From CAZWZG01 sp964638245 (GTDB taxonomy: Bacteria > Pseudomonadota > Alphaproteobacteria > Rhodobacterales > Rhodobacteraceae): a DNA stretch of 9,033 bases. Shown here in pieces: positions 5,809-9,033 of the stretch. The stretch spans positions 1 to 9,033 of the forward strand of contig CAZWZG010000127.1 in NCBI GenBank assembly GCA_964638245.1, written 5' to 3'. The notes under the pieces are model-generated. The model did no database searches, was not told the origin of the DNA, and saw nothing but the letters and a program-made list of their open reading frames with translations. The position numbers and the translations under genes were made by a program. Position 1 is the stretch's first letter, and each line of letters opens with the position of its first letter.

Positions 5809-7153
5809 GGCGAAACCCGCCGAGGCCTATCTGGGCCTCGGTACGATCGAACTGCGCGACCGCCTCGCCACTGGGGCGGTGTCGGCCGAAGAATTGGTCG
5901 AAAGCCTGATTGCTCAGATCGAAGCGCGCGAGCCCGAGGTTGGCGCATGGGCGTGGTTCGAAGCAGACTATGTCCGTGCACAGGCCACGCATCTGGACAT
6001 GATGCGCCGCTCGGGCCGCCCGATCGGCCCCCTCCATGGGCTGCCCGTGGGGCTGAAAGACATCATCGACACTGCCAAGATCCCGACCGAAAACGGGACG
6101 GCGATGGACAAGGGCAGGGTACCTGTTTTCGACGCCGTGATCGTCAACCGCCTGCGCGAAGCGGGCGCAATCATCATGGGCAAGACGGTCACCACCGAGC
6201 TGGCCTTCATGGCGCCGGGCAAGACGACAAACCCCCACAACGCGGTCCACACACCGGGCGGATCATCCTCTGGCTCGGCGGCGGCTGTCGCGGCAGCGAT
6301 GGTGCCCCTGGCCGTGGGCACGCAAACCGGTGGGAGCGTGATCCGCCCGGCGGCCTTCTGCGGCGTCACGGGCTTCAAACCGACGTTCGGCAAAATCCCC
6401 CGCACCGGCGTTCTGGCCCAATCGCCCAGCCTCGACACGCTCGGCGTCTTTGCCGTCGACCCCGCAGGCGCGGCGCTGGTGGCAGAAGCGCTCTTTGGCC
6501 ATGACGAGGGCGATCCAGCCACGGATCTCGAACCACACCCAAAGCTGTTTGAAATCGCAAATGCTGCGCCGCCCCTTCCTCCGCTCTTTGCATCTGTTCC
6601 GCTGCCCGGAGCAGACAGGATGCATCCCGAACTGACCGAAGCCATGGCCGAGCTGACCGCAGCTCTTGAAGATCAGGCCTTCGACTGCCCGCTTCCGAGC
6701 TTGTTCGATCAGGCCGAGGAGCAGCGCGCGACTATCAACTTCGCCGAAATGTCGCGCTACTACTACAAGTACGGCCGCGACGGCGCTGACGTCCTGAAAG
6801 CGCCCACGCGCGAGGCCATCGAAAAAGGCAACGCCATTGTCGCCCGGGATTACCTTGCGGCCCTTGACTGGCCCAAAATCCTCAATGCCGCGCTTGAAGA
6901 GATCTTCGAGCGCTGCGACGCGATCCTGTGCCCCGCCGCGCTTGGTCCCGCACCCGAAGGGCTGGAGACGACCGGCGACAGTATTTTCAACGGGCTCTGG
7001 ACGCTCTGCGGCACACCCGTCGTCACGGTGCCCTTGCTCACGGCTTCAAACGGTCTGCCCATGGGCGTACAGCTTGTCGGCCCCAAAGGAAACGACGCGC
7101 GGCTTTTGCGCAGCGCGAAATGGCTCATGGACTGGGCCGACAGTCAGGAGTAG
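5798..7153 (+). CDS. Amidase-signature family hydrolase
   Basis: A 451-residue cytoplasmic hydrolase of the amidase signature family, which cleaves carboxamides to acid and ammonia (some members act on esters, carbamates or biuret-type bonds). The full Ser-cisSer-Lys triad is visible: Lys87 in GLPVGLKDIID, Ser156 in GGSSSGS (154-160), and nucleophile Ser180 in GTQTGGSVIRPA. The K-to-cisS and cisS-to-S spacings (69 and 24) match malonamidase E2 as I remember it. There is no signal peptide and no GatB partner, so it is more likely catabolic than the tRNA amidotransferase subunit GatA. The ATG lies inside the end of dctM (11-bp overlap) with no good ribosome site, suggesting coupled translation. 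The overlap with the transporter argues that it acts on the imported compound or its first product. Substrate unknown. Confidence 0.9.
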   Translation: MATKAKPAEAYLGLGTIELRDRLATGAVSAEELVESLIAQIEAREPEVGAWAWFEADYVRAQATHLDMMRRSGRPIGPLHGLPVGLKDIIDTAKIPTENGTAMDKGRVPVFDAVIVNRLREAGAIIMGKTVTTELAFMAPGKTTNPHNAVHTPGGSSSGSAAAVAAAMVPLAVGTQTGGSVIRPAAFCGVTGFKPTFGKIPRTGVLAQSPSLDTLGVFAVDPAGAALVAEALFGHDEGDPATDLEPHPKLFEIANAAPPLPPLFASVPLPGADRMHPELTEAMAELTAALEDQAFDCPLPSLFDQAEEQRATINFAEMSRYYYKYGRDGADVLKAPTREAIEKGNAIVARDYLAALDWPKILNAALEEIFERCDAILCPAALGPAPEGLETTGDSIFNGLWTLCGTPVVTVPLLTASNGLPMGVQLVGPKGNDARLLRSAKWLMDWADSQE

Positions 7154-7162
7154 TTTGATTCC

Positions 7163-7324
7163 ATGAACCGCATCCTCGCCATTTTTGCCCTGATCGTTTT
7201 CGGTGGCTTTCTGTTCATCCTCGTCTACGAGGTGCCACGCGTCGATCTGATCCTGATCATCGGGTTCACTGCGGCGCTAGCGGTGTTTGATTTCATCCGC
7301 ACGCTGCGCAAAAAACGCGACTGA
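7163..7324 (+). CDS. Small two-helix membrane protein, unknown function
   Basis: A 53-codon ORF with an ATG at 7163 fills the gap between the amidase (ends 7153) and the dehydrogenase (starts 7326). AGGAG (7146-7150) lies 12 nt upstream, inside the amidase end. The product has two strongly hydrophobic segments, about 4-22 (ILAIFALIVFGGFLFILVY) and 28-45, joined by a short EVPRVD turn. It ends in a basic tail, FIRTLRKKRD. The basic C-terminal tail together with Arg3 near the N terminus suggests a hairpin with both ends in the cytoplasm. The tight fit between two operon genes (9 bp before, 1 bp after) and the biased codon use support a real gene. I do not recognise a named family. A helper of the transporter or an unrelated small membrane protein are both possible. 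Confidence 0.72.
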   Translation: MNRILAIFALIVFGGFLFILVYEVPRVDLILIIGFTAALAVFDFIRTLRKKRD

Positions 7325-7325
7325 C

Positions 7326-8279
7326 ATGACCCGCCCCACTGTCTGGATTCCGCGCCACCTGTCCGCGGCCACGCTGGAGCGTGCGCGCCGGGACTATGAC
7401 GTCATCCTCAAAGACGTGGACGAGGCGGGGACGGCGGACGAAATTATCGCGATGAGCGCCAAGGCCGACGCGATGATCCCCTGTCACTCCGAGCATTTCT
7501 CTGCCGATGTTGTTGCACATCTGAATCCGCGCCTGAAGATCATTGCGAACCACTCGGTTGGAACCGATCATTGCGACCTGAAGGCGCTTGCCGCCAAGGG
7601 CATTACGGTCACGAACACGCCCGGCGTTTTGTCGGACGCCACGGCCGAACTGGCGTTTCTTCTGATGCTTGGCGCGGCACGTCACGCCGTTCAAGGAGAC
7701 GGCATGGTGCGTGACGGCAAGTGGGACTTCTGGTCCCCGGCCTTCATGGTCGGCACGCAGTTGAGCGGCGCGCGGCTTGGCATTGTCGGCATGGGTGGCG
7801 TGGGGCGGTCGCTCGCCAAAAAGGCGCGCGGGTTTGATATGGAAATCCACTATCATAATCGCCGCCCGCTCGAAGAAGCTGAAGGCGCAGTTTATCACGA
7901 CACGCTGGAGTCCCTTTTGGCGGTGTCAGAATTCCTATCCCTGAACTGCCCCGCAACGCCTGAAACGAAAGGTCTTATGAATGCAGAGCGGCTCGCCATG
8001 CTACCCAAGGGCGCAATACTCGTGAATGCGGCGCGCGGGGCACTTGTCGATGAAGCCGCACTGGTGGATGCGATTGAGAGCGGTCAGCTTGCGGGCGCTG
8101 GACTTGATTGCTTTGTCGACGAACCCGGCGGCAACCCGGCGTTCGCCGCGCACAAGAATATCTTCATGATGCCCCATGTCGGAAGCGCCACCCGCGCCAC
8201 GCGGGACGCGATGGGATTTCTTGCGCTGGATAATCTGGATGCGTTTTTCCGTGGTGAAACGCCACCCACAGCTCTCTAG
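7326..8279 (+). CDS. D-isomer-specific 2-hydroxyacid dehydrogenase (glyoxylate/hydroxypyruvate reductase-like)
   Basis: A 317-residue NAD(P)-dependent oxidoreductase interconverting 2-keto acids and D-2-hydroxy acids. Visible landmarks are NHSVGTDHCDL (75-85), the dinucleotide loop GMGGVG (155-160), HNRRPL (177-182), where basic residues at the end of strand 2 favour NADPH, and CPATPETKGLMN (208-219). The catalytic residues are Arg237 (NAARGALVDE), Glu266 (DCFVDEP) and His284 (MPHVGSAT). Length is normal. The frame is open upstream to 7287, but the ATG at 7326 begins the conserved protein and follows the stop of the small membrane gene by one base. It is the last gene before the terminator region, so it closes the operon. 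It probably oxidises or reduces the hydroxy/keto acid released by the transporter-amidase pathway. Glyoxylate or hydroxypyruvate are guesses from the family. Confidence 0.92.
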   Translation: MTRPTVWIPRHLSAATLERARRDYDVILKDVDEAGTADEIIAMSAKADAMIPCHSEHFSADVVAHLNPRLKIIANHSVGTDHCDLKALAAKGITVTNTPGVLSDATAELAFLLMLGAARHAVQGDGMVRDGKWDFWSPAFMVGTQLSGARLGIVGMGGVGRSLAKKARGFDMEIHYHNRRPLEEAEGAVYHDTLESLLAVSEFLSLNCPATPETKGLMNAERLAMLPKGAILVNAARGALVDEAALVDAIESGQLAGAGLDCFVDEPGGNPAFAAHKNIFMMPHVGSATRATRDAMGFLALDNLDAFFRGETPPTAL

Positions 8280-8281
8280 AA

Positions 8282-8304
8282 GGCTCGGCCTGTAAGGCCT
8301 CGCC
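8282..8304. repeat. Interrupted inverted repeat just after the dehydrogenase stop
   Basis: GGC-TC-GGCCT, then a GTA spacer, then AGGCC-TC-GCC: two nested arm pairs separated by unpaired TC on both sides, beginning 3 bp after the operon's final stop. It can form a hairpin in either transcript and may be the first part of a bidirectional terminator. Confidence 0.45.
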
Positions 8305-8315
8305 AACACAGGGGG

Positions 8316-8345
8316 GCGCCTGCGGCGCGCTGGGGCTCTTCCCCA
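8316..8345. terminator. Tandem GC-rich hairpins in a convergent intergenic region
   Basis: Two adjacent perfect stem-loops: GCGCC-TGC-GGCGC (8316-8328) and TGGGG-CTCTT-CCCCA (8331-8345), followed by GACCCCGGGATATTTATG. The position between converging genes (dehydrogenase and trpB) suggests bidirectional termination, though no long U-tract follows on either strand. The composition and the CCCCGGGATATTT end resemble a string I recall from intergenic regions of many Rhodobacteraceae; that recollection was not checked. Confidence 0.5.
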
Positions 8346-8378
8346 GACCCCGGGATATTTATGTCCAGTTGAAGAAGC

Positions 8379-9033
8379 CTATTCTTCGTTCATGTCCATG
8401 CCGAGCGCTTTGGCGACCGTGAAGATATCCTTGTCGCCGCGGCCGCACATGTTCATGCAGATGATGTGATCCTTCGGGAGATCGGGCCCAATTTTCAGGA
8501 CATGGGCCAACGCATGCGATGGTTCGAGCGCCGGAATAATGCCTTCTTGCTCGCAACAGATCTGGAACGCGTCCAGCGCTTCGACATCCGTGATCGCGAC
8601 GTATTGCGCGCGTCCGATGTCGTTGAGCCACGCGTGTTCGGGTCCAATGCCGGGGTAATCCAGCCCCGCGGAAATCGAGAAGCCTTCGAGGATTTGTCCG
8701 TCGTCGTCTTGCAGCAGGTACGTCCGGTTGCCATGAAGCACACCCGGACGCCCCCCGGTCAACGACGCGCAATGCTCCATCTTGTCGTTCACGCCCTTGC
8801 CGCCAGCTTCAACGCCGATGATCGACACGTCCTTGTCGTCAAGGAACGGATAAAACAGCCCCATGGCGTTGGAGCCACCGCCGATGGCAGCAATGATCGT
8901 GTCAGGCAGCCGACCTTCGGCTTCAAGCATCTGTTCCTTGGCTTCCTTGCCGATGATGGCCTGAAAATCACGGACCATCGCGGGGTAGGGGTGCGGACCC
9001 GCGACTGTACCGATGCAATAGAACGTGTCGCGC
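8379..9033 (-). CDS. trpB: Tryptophan synthase beta chain, C-terminal part (5' end outside window)
   Basis: The minus-strand frame is open from the right edge to a TAG at 8379-8381, giving 218 residues, roughly the last half of TrpB (usual length about 400). TrpB joins indole and serine to make tryptophan using pyridoxal phosphate. The fragment opens with TFYCIGTVAGPHPYPAMVRDF, a strong TrpB signature. It contains the PLP phosphate-binding loop GGGSNAMG, the GVEAGG strand, the LLQDDDGQI and SAGLDYPGIGPEH blocks, and the C-terminal CGRGDKDIFTV. In the Salmonella enzyme the residue before GRGDKD is Ser377, near the PLP ring nitrogen; here it is Cys (codon 8445-8447). The ATG at 8978 is internal and not the start. 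A perfect 6-bp inverted repeat (GAAGAA/TTCTTC, 8371-8387) spans the stop codon. Confidence 0.97.
   Translation of the reverse strand, partial: RDTFYCIGTVAGPHPYPAMVRDFQAIIGKEAKEQMLEAEGRLPDTIIAAIGGGSNAMGLFYPFLDDKDVSIIGVEAGGKGVNDKMEHCASLTGGRPGVLHGNRTYLLQDDDGQILEGFSISAGLDYPGIGPEHAWLNDIGRAQYVAITDVEALDAFQICCEQEGIIPALEPSHALAHVLKIGPDLPKDHIICMNMCGRGDKDIFTVAKALGMDMNEE

Noticed and set aside
5735..6645. Minus-strand open frames opposite the amidase
   Set aside because: Low-complexity Arg/Gly/Ala composition and complete overlap with an amidase that has all its catalytic residues.
5798..7153. The amidase as GatA of the glutamyl-tRNA amidotransferase
   Set aside because: No gatB or gatC nearby, location inside a TRAP operon, and sequence outside the signature core does not look like GatA.
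1..9033. CRISPR array, tRNA/rRNA genes, insertion sequence or toxin-antitoxin pair
   Set aside because: No regularly spaced direct repeats, no tRNA-like cloverleaf, no transposase-like protein and no matching small gene pair were seen.

Overview
The window looks like a chromosomal segment from an alphaproteobacterium of the family Rhodobacteraceae (Roseobacter/Rhodobacter group). The evidence is high GC, a gene transfer agent (GTA) head-spike base protein of the Rhodobacter capsulatus Rcc01079 type, a Tat-exported TRAP solute-binding protein, a CtrA-type full binding motif and a GC-rich intergenic repeat ending in a 'CCCCGGGATATTT' string that I recall from this family. This assignment is an inference from gene content; no search was run.

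Left arm (1-2284, minus strand, read right to left): a GT-B glycosyltransferase (1097-2284), then, after a 119-bp gap, a small GTA head-spike base protein (ghsA-like, 714-977), then the N-terminal 230 residues of a probable spike fibre with an SGNH/GDSL hydrolase domain (ghsB-like, 1-691), which leaves the window. In R. capsulatus the GhsA/GhsB spikes let GTA particles bind the capsular polysaccharide of recipient cells. A glycosyltransferase just upstream is therefore a suggestive neighbour.

Divergent control region (2285-2605): it carries a perfect TTAA-N7-TTAA CtrA motif near the glycosyltransferase, plus a candidate sigma-70 promoter, a leader with possible hairpins and a strong Shine-Dalgarno site for the TRAP operon.

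Central operon (2606-8279, plus strand): dctP, an intercistronic stem-loop, dctQ, dctM, an amidase-signature hydrolase, a 53-residue two-helix membrane protein and a D-2-hydroxyacid dehydrogenase. From dctQ onward the genes overlap or lie 1-9 bp apart, so they are probably co-transcribed and translationally coupled. The simplest reading is uptake of an organic acid or acid amide by a TakP/FcbT-type TRAP transporter, hydrolysis by the amidase, and oxidation or reduction of the resulting hydroxy/keto acid. The substrate is unknown and no dedicated regulator lies in the window.

Right end (8280-9033): a convergent intergenic region with nested GC-rich inverted repeats (a likely bidirectional terminator and dispersed repeat), then the C-terminal part of tryptophan synthase beta (trpB) on the minus strand, whose 5' end is outside the window.
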